DNA of 64,000 nt from Holtiella tumoricola (lineage in GTDB: Bacteria; Bacillota; Clostridia; Lachnospirales; Cellulosilyticaceae): the NCBI RefSeq assembly GCF_027857615.1, contig NZ_JAQIFT010000013.1:1-64000 (forward strand), given 5' to 3'. The position numbers and the translations under genes were made by a program. The stretch's first letter is position 1. The number at the start of each line of letters is the position of its first letter. Shown in pieces: positions 26,044 to 34,490 of this stretch. Under the pieces are notes generated by a model, which saw nothing but the letters and a program-made list of their open reading frames with translations, did no database searches and was not told where the DNA came from.

Positions 26044-26129
26044 GCTCTTCCCCCTGACCATTTAAACTCTAATAATATATTTATAATAAGCGTTATATTT
26101 TTAGACCAATCTTTTGGGGAAAGTTAAAA

Positions 26130-26693
26130 TTATTTTATTTTCATAGGGATACCAGAAACTAAGAAATAAACTTCCTCAGCTTCTCTTGCTAAAAGTTGAT
26201 TAATGCGTCCAGCAATATCTCTAAAAATACTACCTAAACGGTAGGCTGGTACGATGCCTAACCCTACTTCATTAGATACGAGAATAAATGCCTTGTTGGC
26301 CTTTTTACAGGCAGAAACAAATGCTAATACCTGTTTTGTAATATCTTGTTCCATTTGATCAATTGTGCCGCGATCGACATGATCAAAGTCTACCTGATAT
26401 TCTAATAATAAGTTACTAACCATTAAAGTTACACAATCCATCATTACTACATTTGCCCCAATAAAATCAGGCTGTTCACTTAATGTCTCAAAATCTTTGT
26501 ATTGCTCTAATGTATGCCAGTGACTGGGACGTGAAGCTTGATGTTTCTTGATACGGTCCTTCATGTCCTCATCAAAAGCAATAGATGTTGCCACATAAAG
26601 TACATCTCCACCTAATGTTTCATTAAGTACTCTTGCCTTTTCTTCAGCATATGAGCTTTTGCCACTTCTGGCGCCTCCTAATATAAGAATCAT
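26130..26693 (-). CDS. cobU: Adenosylcobinamide kinase / phosphate guanylyltransferase
   Basis: This protein of about 187 residues is CobU, which phosphorylates adenosylcobinamide and then adds GMP to give adenosylcobinamide-GDP in the cobalamin salvage branch. The P-loop is the family's GGARSGKSSYAEEKA. The middle has a VVMMDCVTLMVSNLL segment, and the end has FRDIAGRINQLLA, typical of CobU. ATG 26693 follows the btuD stop by one base with AAGGAGG just upstream. It is the last gene of the riboswitch-controlled corrinoid operon. Confidence 0.92.
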   Translation of the reverse strand: MILILGGARSGKSSYAEEKARVLNETLGGDVLYVATSIAFDEDMKDRIKKHQASRPSHWHTLEQYKDFETLSEQPDFIGANVVMMDCVTLMVSNLLLEYQVDFDHVDRGTIDQMEQDITKQVLAFVSACKKANKAFILVSNEVGLGIVPAYRLGSIFRDIAGRINQLLAREAEEVYFLVSGIPMKIK

Positions 26694-26694
26694 C

Positions 26695-27474
26695 TTAAGC
26701 CTCCTTCTCATTTGCTCTAGGAACAACATAAGTATTCCCATGATCGTGAATAATCTTTAGACGATGATGATACACTTGTTGTAGTATCTCACTTTCTAAT
26801 ACCTCTTGTCTAGATGCAGCAAGGAGCACCTCTCCCTCTTTGAGTAAAACAATTTCATCACAATATTGAAAAGCTAAATTCAAATCATGAATCACCATAA
26901 TAATGGTCAATTGATGTTGATCTTTAATAGTCTTTAGTCGATTTAACAACTCTACACTATTATGCACATCTAGCATAGAAATAGGCTCATCCAATAAAAG
27001 TATAGGTGTCTCTTGGGCTAAAGCACGGCCAATAAAAACTTTCTGAGCTTCTCCTCCACTTAAGTTAAGCATAGAACGCTCACGTAGCTTTTCTAATGAT
27101 AATTCATGAATAATACGTTCAATCACTATTTCATCAGCTTTTGTTGTATGTCCCATATAATCTAAATAAGGATAACGTCCCATAGCGATCATTTCTTCAA
27201 CTGTAAAGTCTAGATCTCTTGGATTTTCTTGAAAAACAAAGCTACACTGTTTGGCATATTCTTTGACTTTTACTTTCGTGACATCTTGATCTTTTAAAAA
27301 CACTGTAGAGGAAGAAGGTTCAATAATACGCATCATATGCTTAAGTAATGTACTTTTCCCTGCACCATTAGGTCCAATAATGCCGTAGATCGTATGCGGT
27401 TTAAAAGTTAAAGATATGTCCTTTAAAATAGGTTTATCTCCAATCTGATAAGACAAATTTTGAACCTTAATCAT
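26695..27474 (-). CDS. btuD: Corrinoid/iron-siderophore ABC transporter ATPase
   Basis: This 259-residue ABC ATPase of the FecE/BtuD group has Walker A GPNGAGKST, Q-loop QENP, signature LSGGEAQK, Walker B ILLLDEPIS and the switch His in VIHDLN. It powers uptake through the permease encoded just upstream (4-base overlap) with the binding lipoprotein. Cobalamin or cobinamide as substrate is inferred from the cobalamin riboswitch and the flanking cobQ and cobU genes. Confidence 0.9.
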   Translation of the reverse strand: MIKVQNLSYQIGDKPILKDISLTFKPHTIYGIIGPNGAGKSTLLKHMMRIIEPSSSTVFLKDQDVTKVKVKEYAKQCSFVFQENPRDLDFTVEEMIAMGRYPYLDYMGHTTKADEIVIERIIHELSLEKLRERSMLNLSGGEAQKVFIGRALAQETPILLLDEPISMLDVHNSVELLNRLKTIKDQHQLTIIMVIHDLNLAFQYCDEIVLLKEGEVLLAASRQEVLESEILQQVYHHRLKIIHDHGNTYVVPRANEKEA

Positions 27475-28493
27475 AGCATGCTCCTTTTACGTTCTTTATA
27501 AATTAAATACATAAAGTATGGGGCACCAAATAAGGAGGTAATAATCCCTATTGGAATTTCCGAAGACCCAAGTAGTGCCCTAGATAGATTATCACAACAT
27601 AGAACAAAAATCATGCCTAATAGCCCCGTAATGGGTAATGTCTTACGATAATTTGCTCCAAATAAAAGTCTTACCATATGTGGAATAATAAGCCCTACAA
27701 AACCAATGGTTCCTGTAAAACTTACGGTTGTCGCAATAAGTAAGCTACTTAGAATCAAGAAAACTTTTCTAAGTTTTAACACATCTACCCCCATAGCTTT
27801 GGCTGCATCTTCTCCCATCAATAACAAGTTAAGTTCTTTACGATAAAAGAAGAAACAACACAAAATAGGAAAGGTAAGAAGACTTAGTAATAAAACACGT
27901 GGGTAAGAGGCTCCACTAAGTGAGCCCATTCCCCAAGCAAATAAGGTTAAGTTTTTATTATCCGAATAGGTTCTTATTAAAGATAAGATAGCTGAAAAGA
28001 AATAATTAATGGCAAGACCTGATAATAGAAGCCTAATGGTAGACGTCTTCCCTTTTGTCCCTGCTAGGGTATTGACAAGTATATTGGCAACTAATGCACC
28101 TAAAAATGCATAGAGAGGTGAAAACCCGCCTAACATAAAGCCAATTCCAGCGCCTAATGAAGCCCCTGATGAAATTCCTAGCATAAAAGGGTCCGCCATA
28201 TCATTTTTAAATAAGGCTTGATAAATCGCGCCAGTTACAGCTAAATTGATTCCTGTTAAAAGGGCCATTAAAATACGTGGAATACGCAATTGGATAATCA
28301 CCATTAACTGCCCAGCATCCACTAACTCTTTATAGTCTCCTCCGAGTAAACTATAAAATAATACTTTACATACATCAAAAGGATGGATTCTAGAAGCTCC
28401 AATTGCAATAGAAAGAATGGCAAGCACAAGGGTTACTACCGCAAGGATGCCATAAATTTTATAAAAGGTCTTGGCACTTTGTGGTTTTTTCAT
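27471..28493 (-). CDS. btuC: Corrinoid ABC transporter permease (FecCD/BtuC family)
   Basis: This protein of about 340 residues has nine or ten hydrophobic helices and FecCD motifs: LRIPRILMALLTGINLAVTG, DPFMLGISSGASLGAG, GTIGFVGLIIPHMVRLLFG and ARALLGSSEIPIGI-like ending. It forms the membrane channel of the corrinoid importer. Two starts are possible, GTG 28502 and ATG 28493; neither has a strong ribosome binding site, so coupling to the btuF stop, 3 to 12 bases upstream, is likely. Confidence 0.9.
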   Translation of the reverse strand: MKKPQSAKTFYKIYGILAVVTLVLAILSIAIGASRIHPFDVCKVLFYSLLGGDYKELVDAGQLMVIIQLRIPRILMALLTGINLAVTGAIYQALFKNDMADPFMLGISSGASLGAGIGFMLGGFSPLYAFLGALVANILVNTLAGTKGKTSTIRLLLSGLAINYFFSAILSLIRTYSDNKNLTLFAWGMGSLSGASYPRVLLLSLLTFPILCCFFFYRKELNLLLMGEDAAKAMGVDVLKLRKVFLILSSLLIATTVSFTGTIGFVGLIIPHMVRLLFGANYRKTLPITGLLGMIFVLCCDNLSRALLGSSEIPIGIITSLFGAPYFMYLIYKERKRSML

Positions 28494-28505
28494 AACCGTC
28501 ACACA

Positions 28506-29489
28506 CTATTGTAATTCTGGATTAATGATTTGAGCAAGTTTGCTGAAAGCTTCTGCAAGACGAGGACCTTGTCTTGATATCATATCTTGATTAATTTCAT
28601 AAATATGTCCTTCTTGTACTGCACGTAAATCTTTGTAGAACTCTGTTGTTTCAAAAGCTTCTTTAAGACCATTTCCAGCTGGTACAATAATCATATCTGG
28701 ATCACCTTCTACGATTTTTTCTTTTGAGATACTCCATCCTTCTACATCTTTAGCAACGTTATCACCACCTGCTAATGTAATCATTTCACCAATAAATGTA
28801 TCACCACCTGCTGTTGAGTCGCTATCTCCATACCATACTGCATAGTAAACGCGAGGTTTAACTTCTTTATTTAAAGCATTAACTTTATTCATCGTTTCTT
28901 CAATTTGTGCTTTCATTCCTGCAACAACTTGTTCAGCTTCTTTTGTACGACCTACAAGTAAACCAATATTTTCGATTGCTGAATAAGTGCCTTCAAAGTT
29001 TTCTTGTTCATTTAAGAATGCTACTGGAATATTTACTTCTCTTAATTTGCTAATGACTTCATCTGAAACATGAGTAGATGCTACAACAAGATCAGGTTGT
29101 AGGGCAACAATTGTTTCAACGTTTGGATTTGATGTGCCTCCTACATCTTGTGCCTCTGTAATAGCTTCTGGATAGTTACAGTATTTCGTACGACCTACTA
29201 CTTTATCTGTTACATCAAGAGCACCTAAGATTTCTGTTGTGCTTGGTGCTAATGAAACGATTTTTTGTGGTTCTTCATTTAATGTAATTGTTGTACCTGT
29301 AGAATCTACAATACTTACTGGGTAAGTGGCTACTTCTGGGGTACTTTCTTCTACTGATGTATCTTCTGCACTGTCTTGTGCTGTTTCATTTTGTACAGGT
29401 GTTGGTTGTTCATTACTTGTACAACCTACTAAACTTAAACTAATGCAACTTGCAATAAGGAATGCTTGTAAAAATTTTCTTTTTTTCAT
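28506..29489 (-). CDS. btuF: Corrinoid-binding lipoprotein (BtuF-like)
   Basis: This 327-residue exported lipoprotein has a signal peptide with lipobox LVGC (Cys23), a Thr/Glu-rich spacer, then a class III substrate-binding domain with PQKIVSLAPSTTEILGALD and VGRTKYCNYPEAI near the start. It should deliver corrinoid (or possibly another metal chelate) to the permease. It lies between cobQ and btuC in the riboswitch-controlled operon. Confidence 0.88.
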   Translation of the reverse strand: MKKRKFLQAFLIASCISLSLVGCTSNEQPTPVQNETAQDSAEDTSVEESTPEVATYPVSIVDSTGTTITLNEEPQKIVSLAPSTTEILGALDVTDKVVGRTKYCNYPEAITEAQDVGGTSNPNVETIVALQPDLVVASTHVSDEVISKLREVNIPVAFLNEQENFEGTYSAIENIGLLVGRTKEAEQVVAGMKAQIEETMNKVNALNKEVKPRVYYAVWYGDSDSTAGGDTFIGEMITLAGGDNVAKDVEGWSISKEKIVEGDPDMIIVPAGNGLKEAFETTEFYKDLRAVQEGHIYEINQDMISRQGPRLAEAFSKLAQIINPELQ

Positions 29490-29517
29490 GGGATATGTCC
29501 TCCTAAGATGTAATAAA

Positions 29518-31059
29518 TTATTTAAATAAAATGGAATAAATTGTTTCGAGGTCTAAATGATCTCTTAATAAATTAGCTAATTGACTATATTGACTTTCTT
29601 TAAAAGCAGCATAATCGGTATGTGTACTTCCAGCAAGCTTAATGCTGTCTGCTCCAAGCCCTTTGGCACAGGCTAGTGCATTTAAAAATGGGAGTGTAAA
29701 GCTGAGTTTGTCAAAAATACCATGTATATAAGTACCATAAACCAATGCATCTGGATCATGATAACCCTCTATACGATGGTCTGCACTTCCTAATGTTTCG
29801 TTTAATGCCACAAAAGGTACAAGACTTTCATCATACCAAATGGTTTGACCCATGTGAATTTCATACCCTTCTATCGGTTGGTTTAAACACCCTTTTAAAT
29901 GGCCCTTGTCACTTACTATATATCCCTTTACTTGTGTCATGGTCTTTTCAGTTTCAAATTGTGTATCAATAGATAGAAGATTTAGACCTTCTACTTCTCT
30001 TATGGTTGTTTCCATTAAGCTTGGATTATACAACTTACGACCTAGCATCTGATAACCGCCACAAATACCAAACAATGTTTTACCTGCTGCTTTATGCCTA
30101 TGTAAAATAGGCACAAAACCTTCCTCTTTCAAGAAGTTCAAGTCATCGATTGTGTTTTTTGATCCTGGCAAAATGATTAAGTCTGCATCTTCTAGCTCAT
30201 GAGGCTTGGATGCATAACTTACAGCTACTCCTTCTAAAGCAAATAGTCGATTAAAATCTGTAAAATTAGAAAGATGTGGAAGCCTTATAATCTTAATAAT
30301 AAGTTTTTCTTCTAGTGTACTTGGATGTTGCTCAAAAACAGTACTTACACTATCTTCGTCTTCTAAAGCTAATTTAAAGTAAGGGATCACACCTAAAACT
30401 GGAATATGAATGATATCTTCTAACATCTTAAGTCCTGGCTTTAAGATTTCAAGATCACCTCTAAACTTATTAATGACAACACCTTTAACACGTTTACGTT
30501 CTTCTTCAGATAAAAGCATAAGGGTTCCAACTAAAGACGCAAATACGCCTCCCTTATCAATATCGCCAATTAAAATTACTGGGGAGTCAATAAGTTCTGC
30601 CATCCCCATATTAACGATATCTCCTTCTCTTAAATTGATTTCTGCCGGACTACCTGCCCCCTCTAAAACAACCACATCAAAATCATCTTCTAATTTTTCA
30701 TATAATGTTTTAAGACGCTTTTTAAGTTCTGGCTTAAACTGTTGATATTCCATAGCTGTCATATCTTTAAAAACTTCACCTTCGATAATATATTGCGCTT
30801 TCATATCACCAGTTGGTTTAATCAGTATAGGATTCATAAGTGCATGGGGCTTAATACCAGCGGCTTCTGCCTGCATCACTTGTGCTCTCCCCATTTCTTT
30901 ACCTTCTTCAGTAATATAAGAGTTCAAACTCATATTTTGTGATTTGTAAGGTGTTACCTTATATCCATCTTCATGAAGTACACGACATAGTCCTGCGACT
31001 AGTACACTTTTTCCAACAGATGAAGCTGTTCCTTGAAACATCACTCTCGGTTTATGCAT
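29518..31059 (-). CDS. cobQ: Cobyric acid synthase (glutamine-hydrolysing)
   Basis: This 513-residue CobQ/CbiP amidates four side chains of adenosylcobyrinate diamide. It has the ATP-binding N-terminus MFQGTASSVGKSVLVAGL, VVVLEGAGSPAEINL, the glutaminase-like domain with nucleophile Cys in FGICGGYQMLG, and YGTYIHGIFD with the catalytic His. It is the first gene after the cobalamin riboswitch. Because no other early corrin genes are present here, the operon may serve uptake and late assembly, with the remaining pathway elsewhere in the genome. Confidence 0.95.
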   Translation of the reverse strand: MHKPRVMFQGTASSVGKSVLVAGLCRVLHEDGYKVTPYKSQNMSLNSYITEEGKEMGRAQVMQAEAAGIKPHALMNPILIKPTGDMKAQYIIEGEVFKDMTAMEYQQFKPELKKRLKTLYEKLEDDFDVVVLEGAGSPAEINLREGDIVNMGMAELIDSPVILIGDIDKGGVFASLVGTLMLLSEEERKRVKGVVINKFRGDLEILKPGLKMLEDIIHIPVLGVIPYFKLALEDEDSVSTVFEQHPSTLEEKLIIKIIRLPHLSNFTDFNRLFALEGVAVSYASKPHELEDADLIILPGSKNTIDDLNFLKEEGFVPILHRHKAAGKTLFGICGGYQMLGRKLYNPSLMETTIREVEGLNLLSIDTQFETEKTMTQVKGYIVSDKGHLKGCLNQPIEGYEIHMGQTIWYDESLVPFVALNETLGSADHRIEGYHDPDALVYGTYIHGIFDKLSFTLPFLNALACAKGLGADSIKLAGSTHTDYAAFKESQYSQLANLLRDHLDLETIYSILFK

Positions 31060-31083
31060 ATAATTCTCCTTTAATTTTTTACA

Positions 31084-31119
31084 ATAAAAAAAGTTAGCAG
31101 AATATTCCTTCTACTAACT
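31084..31119 (-). terminator. Riboswitch-associated terminator upstream of cobQ
   Basis: AGTTAGCAGAA (31092-31102) pairs with TTCTACTAACT (31109-31119) with one G-U, followed on the minus strand by seven T. It lies between the aptamer and cobQ, as expected for a transcription-control expression platform. Confidence 0.88.
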
Positions 31120-31124
31120 TGAAT

Positions 31125-31337
31125 AGGCGTACAGAATTAACTTGTAAAGCATACGTCTTTCCCTCCGAAAGAATACGTTTAACTTATAAGGCAGGTCTCC
31201 TGGCTCGTAGTTCATCCTCCGGTGGCCTTACCATAAGTAACCTTACAGTGGCATTTTCACCTTCGTCCCTAGTAACAGTAGCGGGGGCTGCAGCTTTTAA
31301 CTTTCCCTATTAAGCTTTTTCAAGCACCTTATAAGTG
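31125..31337 (-). promoter_or_regulatory. Cobalamin riboswitch
   Basis: The minus strand contains the B12 box AGCCAGGAGACCTGCC (31190-31205). The conserved GCCACTG segment and the GCCCCCGCTACTG region occur in the expected order. The closing P1 stem uses CTTATAAG at both ends (31183-31190 and about 31328-31335). Between aptamer and terminator is another stem (31150-31180) that could act as an antiterminator. Binding of adenosylcobalamin would switch off cobQ-btuFCD-cobU. Confidence 0.95.
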
Positions 31338-31397
31338 GATTATTATTGATATTGTCGGCTTATCATTACATATATTTACCAACTTGTCAAGTATGTA

Positions 31398-31958
31398 TTA
31401 CTGTTTATTCATGCGTATAAAGATAATCATGTACATAATAAAAGCAAAAATCAAAACACCCATTGTTATTAAGATCAATAGGTTAACAACAGTTGTACTA
31501 AGCATTGGTACTGCGATTAAAAAAATCATTGCAAAATAAAATACTGCAGTAGAAACTTTTCCATACCATAGTGCGCCATTTAACTTTTTACCTTTACGAT
31601 ATAAGAATAAACAACTTAAACCTTGTGTCACTTCTTTTACAACAAAAATGATTGTTAACAAGAACGCCATATTGTAACGAAAAACAAGACACAGCACAAT
31701 GGACGCTTGTGTAAGTTTATCTGCTAATGGATCAATAAATTTACCGAGTTCTGTGACTTGGTTGTACCTTCTAGCAATAAAGCCATCTAAAAAATCTGTT
31801 ATTCCAGATAAAACTAAGATGCCAGCAGCTATTAAGCAATCTGTGGTCGTTGTCGCAGTAAAATAAGTCCAAATAAAAAGTGGAATCATTATAAGCCGCA
31901 AGTAACTTAAAAGGTTAGGAATACTTAAGGCTTCTTGTAAAAATTTTTCTTTTTTCAT
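31398..31958 (-). CDS. CDP-alcohol phosphatidyltransferase family protein (second pgsA-like)
   Basis: This 186-residue membrane enzyme has the family signature in TDFLDGFIARRYN and GKFIDPLADK, as in the pgsA at 13922, but otherwise differs in sequence. It could be a second phosphatidylglycerophosphate synthase or a cardiolipin- or inositol-type CDP-alcohol transferase. It has about five hydrophobic helices and ends in a basic IIFIRMNKQ tail. A good AAGGGGAG ribosome binding site precedes it. It stands alone. Confidence 0.8.
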   Translation of the reverse strand: MKKEKFLQEALSIPNLLSYLRLIMIPLFIWTYFTATTTTDCLIAAGILVLSGITDFLDGFIARRYNQVTELGKFIDPLADKLTQASIVLCLVFRYNMAFLLTIIFVVKEVTQGLSCLFLYRKGKKLNGALWYGKVSTAVFYFAMIFLIAVPMLSTTVVNLLILITMGVLIFAFIMYMIIFIRMNKQ

Positions 31959-32036
31959 CTTATAAACTCCCCTTTTAGTATATTCCTTAAAACGGTATTT
32001 TATACTTTATTTTAAATAAGCCTATTATTATAGTAT

Positions 32037-32084
32037 AAAAGGTATTCCTTAAGTTAGCAAGCTTAGCTTAAAGAATACCTTTTT
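32037..32084 (-). terminator. Terminator after the DUF1540 gene
   Basis: AAAAGGTATTC (32037-32047) pairs with GAATACCTTTT (32073-32083), extended by a further imperfect inner stem. T residues follow on the minus strand. Confidence 0.8.
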
Positions 32085-32091
32085 ACTGACT

Positions 32092-32412
32092 TTATTGAGC
32101 TTTAAAACTTGAACAACATGTTTCCACGTATGCGGCTGCATTTCCTGAACCTTCTACAGCAATACAATCTAACATGCATTGATCATTTTTATGATGTACA
32201 CAAGTTGCAACAGTACAACTTACAGCTTTACAAGCTGATTTGTAAGCAGTATGTTCTGCTAAATTACTATAAGCATCTTCATTTAAAAAAGTACCACAAC
32301 AAGTTGCTTCATCTACAACCGCTGCTTGTCCGCCAATTGCTACACGTTCTGCATAGCATACATGATCTTTATTGTAGGAACAGTTTGATACACTACATTT
32401 TACTTTTGTCAT
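32092..32412 (-). CDS. Tandem DUF1540 protein
   Basis: This 106-residue protein is built of two copies of the Cys-rich DUF1540 motif. The first begins VKCSVSNCSYNKDHVC and ends in TCCGTFL; the second begins VSCTVATCVHHKNDQC and ends in TCCSSF. Each copy has about six Cys, consistent with metal binding, but the function is unknown. It lies 10 bases after rubrerythrin on the same strand, so the two are likely cotranscribed, suggesting a redox or metal role (inference). Confidence 0.85.
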   Translation of the reverse strand: MTKVKCSVSNCSYNKDHVCYAERVAIGGQAAVVDEATCCGTFLNEDAYSNLAEHTAYKSACKAVSCTVATCVHHKNDQCMLDCIAVEGSGNAAAYVETCCSSFKAQ

Positions 32413-32422
32413 TGTAATCCTC

Positions 32423-32965
32423 CTAGCTGAAATAACGGTCTAATAATCCTTTGAAAGCACACCCATGACGTGCTTCATCTTTAGCCATTTCATGAACAGT
32501 GTCATGAATTGCATCAAGATTTTGTTGTTTAGCAAGTGTAGCAAGTTTTTTCTTACCATCACATGCACCATATTCTGCTTCAACACGTACTTGTAAATTT
32601 GCTTTTGTATCTGCTTTAACGACTTCACCTAAAAGTTCTGCAAATTTAGATGCATGCTCTGCTTCTTCATAGGCAATACGTTTATAAGCTTCTGCAACTT
32701 CTGGATAACCTTCACGATCAGCTTGACGGCTCATAGCAAGATACATTCCCACTTCAGTACATTCACCCATGAAGTTTGCACGTAATCCTTCTATAATCTC
32801 TGGATCGATTCCTTCAGCTACACCGATACGGTGTTCATCAGACCAAGCAAGCTGTTCACCCATGGCTTCGAACTTACTAGCTGGTGCATTACAAATTGGA
32901 CATTTTTCTGGTGGCTGGTCTCCTTCATGGATATAGCCACAAATTGTACAAACATATTTTTTCAT
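32423..32965 (-). CDS. Reverse rubrerythrin
   Basis: This protein of about 180 residues has an N-terminal rubredoxin-like domain (CTICGYIHEGDQPPEKCPIC, residues 5-24) in front of a four-helix di-iron domain with ExxH motifs (EEAEHASKF, DEARHGCAF). This order is reversed relative to classical rubrerythrin and is typical of clostridial revRbr, which reduces hydrogen peroxide and oxygen with NAD(P)H-derived electrons. ATG 32965 has a perfect AGGAGG; the 10-residue upstream extension is not needed. Confidence 0.92.
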   Translation of the reverse strand: MKKYVCTICGYIHEGDQPPEKCPICNAPASKFEAMGEQLAWSDEHRIGVAEGIDPEIIEGLRANFMGECTEVGMYLAMSRQADREGYPEVAEAYKRIAYEEAEHASKFAELLGEVVKADTKANLQVRVEAEYGACDGKKKLATLAKQQNLDAIHDTVHEMAKDEARHGCAFKGLLDRYFS

Positions 32966-33018
32966 TTGTGTGCCTCCTAACTTATTAACAATCATAATTA
33001 GTATGGCTAAGAGATTAT

Positions 33019-33405
33019 TTAATATACTTCATTCGTTGAATTTACATTTTCAGTTGTTGCTGCTATCTCAGCTATTAGAGATTCATCACGCTTAGTATTC
33101 CCTATAAATTCAAAGTCTTCTAGAAGGACTTTTGTTGCATAAACTCTGTCGTCTTCTTTGTTTGTATAGCTATAACTCATTAGTTTTCCATGTACAATTA
33201 AAGAGGTTCCTTTTACCCCATATTTCACTAAAAGTTTTGCTTTTTGTCTAAAAGCAACTACATCAATAAAGTAGGTCTTTTGATCCTTTTTAGCCTTTTT
33301 GTCATCAACTGCTAAAGTAAATTGAACATAAGGTGTTTGTGTTTCTTTGCCTTCTTTTAACTCTAAATCCTTTGTAAGATTGCCAAGTAAATGAACTTGA
33401 TTCAT
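33019..33405 (-). CDS. ssb: Single-stranded DNA-binding protein
   Basis: This 128-residue OB-fold protein has the SSB pattern: MNQVHLLGNLTKDLELK, VQFTLAVDD, YFIDVVAFRQKAKLLVKYG, LIVHGKLMSYSY, and VLLEDFEFIG. The acidic tail ending in the usual DDDIPF is absent; it ends NSTNEVY. It may therefore be a secondary SSB paralogue rather than the main replication SSB. It is a single gene. Confidence 0.85.
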   Translation of the reverse strand: MNQVHLLGNLTKDLELKEGKETQTPYVQFTLAVDDKKAKKDQKTYFIDVVAFRQKAKLLVKYGVKGTSLIVHGKLMSYSYTNKEDDRVYATKVLLEDFEFIGNTKRDESLIAEIAATTENVNSTNEVY

Positions 33406-33521
33406 AGATAACCTCCTAAAATTTTTTAAGAGTATATCCCATTTTTAATGTTTTATACAATTTTTAGTCTTATATTTTATTAGCTTGTCACACAAAGTTA
33501 TATTATTCATATAATATGAGC

Positions 33522-33562
33522 AAAAGGGCCACTCTTAGTTTTTACTTTGAGGGACCCTTTTT
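33522..33562 (-). terminator. Terminator at the end of the purine operon
   Basis: AAAAGGGCC (33522-33530) pairs with GGACCCTTTT (33553-33562) with one mismatch, with T residues on the minus strand, 10 bases after the eutJ-like stop. Confidence 0.7.
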
Positions 33563-33570
33563 ATTTTCAA

Positions 33571-34410
33571 TTAATATTCTTTTTCTGGTATAAAAGCCTC
33601 ACAGCTCATGGCTATACCTGTTGGTGTAATAAGCAGTGGATTCGCTGGTTTAATGGTCTTAACACCAACTGTCTTTTCAAAGATTTGTTCCATTCCCTGT
33701 AAACAGCACGTACCGCCGCAAAGATAAATAGCATCGATTTGATAACCTTCAATATGATTTTTAACAATGGTAGCCATCTTCTCAATAACGGCCTTAACAT
33801 GCCCTAATACTTCTCTTTGATGGGCTGGATCCTTTTTGAAAACTTCTGCTTCTTCTACTGGCAAATGATGACTCCCTGCTAGTACAAGAGTAAGATGCGT
33901 ACCACCTGTAGGTTCATCTGCAACATAAACGACTTTATCATCTTTGAAGATCGAAAGTCCCGTGGTGCCACCTCCTATATCTACAACCGCACCATCTGTA
34001 ATATGCAATACATTATTTGCAGCCGTAGGTTCATCTAGAACTTGGCTTACTTCCATTTCTGCACCTTCTACAACATAACAATGTGTTTTAATACTTGACT
34101 CCGTTCCAGGTGGCATTGCAATAGAAGCTCTAAGTAATCTTACACCTAGTCTTGTTTCTAACTTCTCTTTGAGATTTTTGACTATTTTAAGTGCACCTAC
34201 ATAATCTACAATAATACCATCTTTTAATACATGTGCTTCTTGAAGCTCTGAGGCCACTGGTTCATCTTGTTCATTTAAAACGACTATCCCTATATATGCA
34301 GTTCCTAAGTCCACACCTACCTTAAGTTTATCACCTTTTTGATAGAAAGTTTCCTTCAAACTCTTTTCTACTTTCTCTATTTGAGCCTCAACTAATCTTT
34401 CATTATACAT
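33571..34410 (-). CDS. eutJ: EutJ-family actin-like chaperone, orphan copy
   Basis: This protein of 279 residues, the same length as enterobacterial EutJ, has the ASKHA ATPase motifs: phosphate-1 GVDLGTAYIG, phosphate-2 VVDIGGGTTGLSIF, and AIYLCGGTCCLQGMEQIF as the adenosine motif. EutJ is usually in ethanolamine-utilisation operons, proposed to be a chaperone. Here no other eut gene is nearby; it follows hydA by 80 bases in the purine locus. Its start at 34410 has GGGAGC upstream, within a possible hairpin. A chaperone for a metalloenzyme of the locus is speculation. Confidence 0.82.
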   Translation of the reverse strand: MYNERLVEAQIEKVEKSLKETFYQKGDKLKVGVDLGTAYIGIVVLNEQDEPVASELQEAHVLKDGIIVDYVGALKIVKNLKEKLETRLGVRLLRASIAMPPGTESSIKTHCYVVEGAEMEVSQVLDEPTAANNVLHITDGAVVDIGGGTTGLSIFKDDKVVYVADEPTGGTHLTLVLAGSHHLPVEEAEVFKKDPAHQREVLGHVKAVIEKMATIVKNHIEGYQIDAIYLCGGTCCLQGMEQIFEKTVGVKTIKPANPLLITPTGIAMSCEAFIPEKEY

Positions 34411-34490
34411 AAGCTGCTCCCTCATGATTATTGTCTTCTCTTTAAAGTTTAGAAAAGAGTGAGGGCTTTGCATAGGGGTAGCTAAATAAA

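Noticed and set aside
33571..34410. Ethanolamine utilisation locus
   Set aside because: Only a EutJ-like gene is present; there are no eutBC, shell proteins or regulators in the window.
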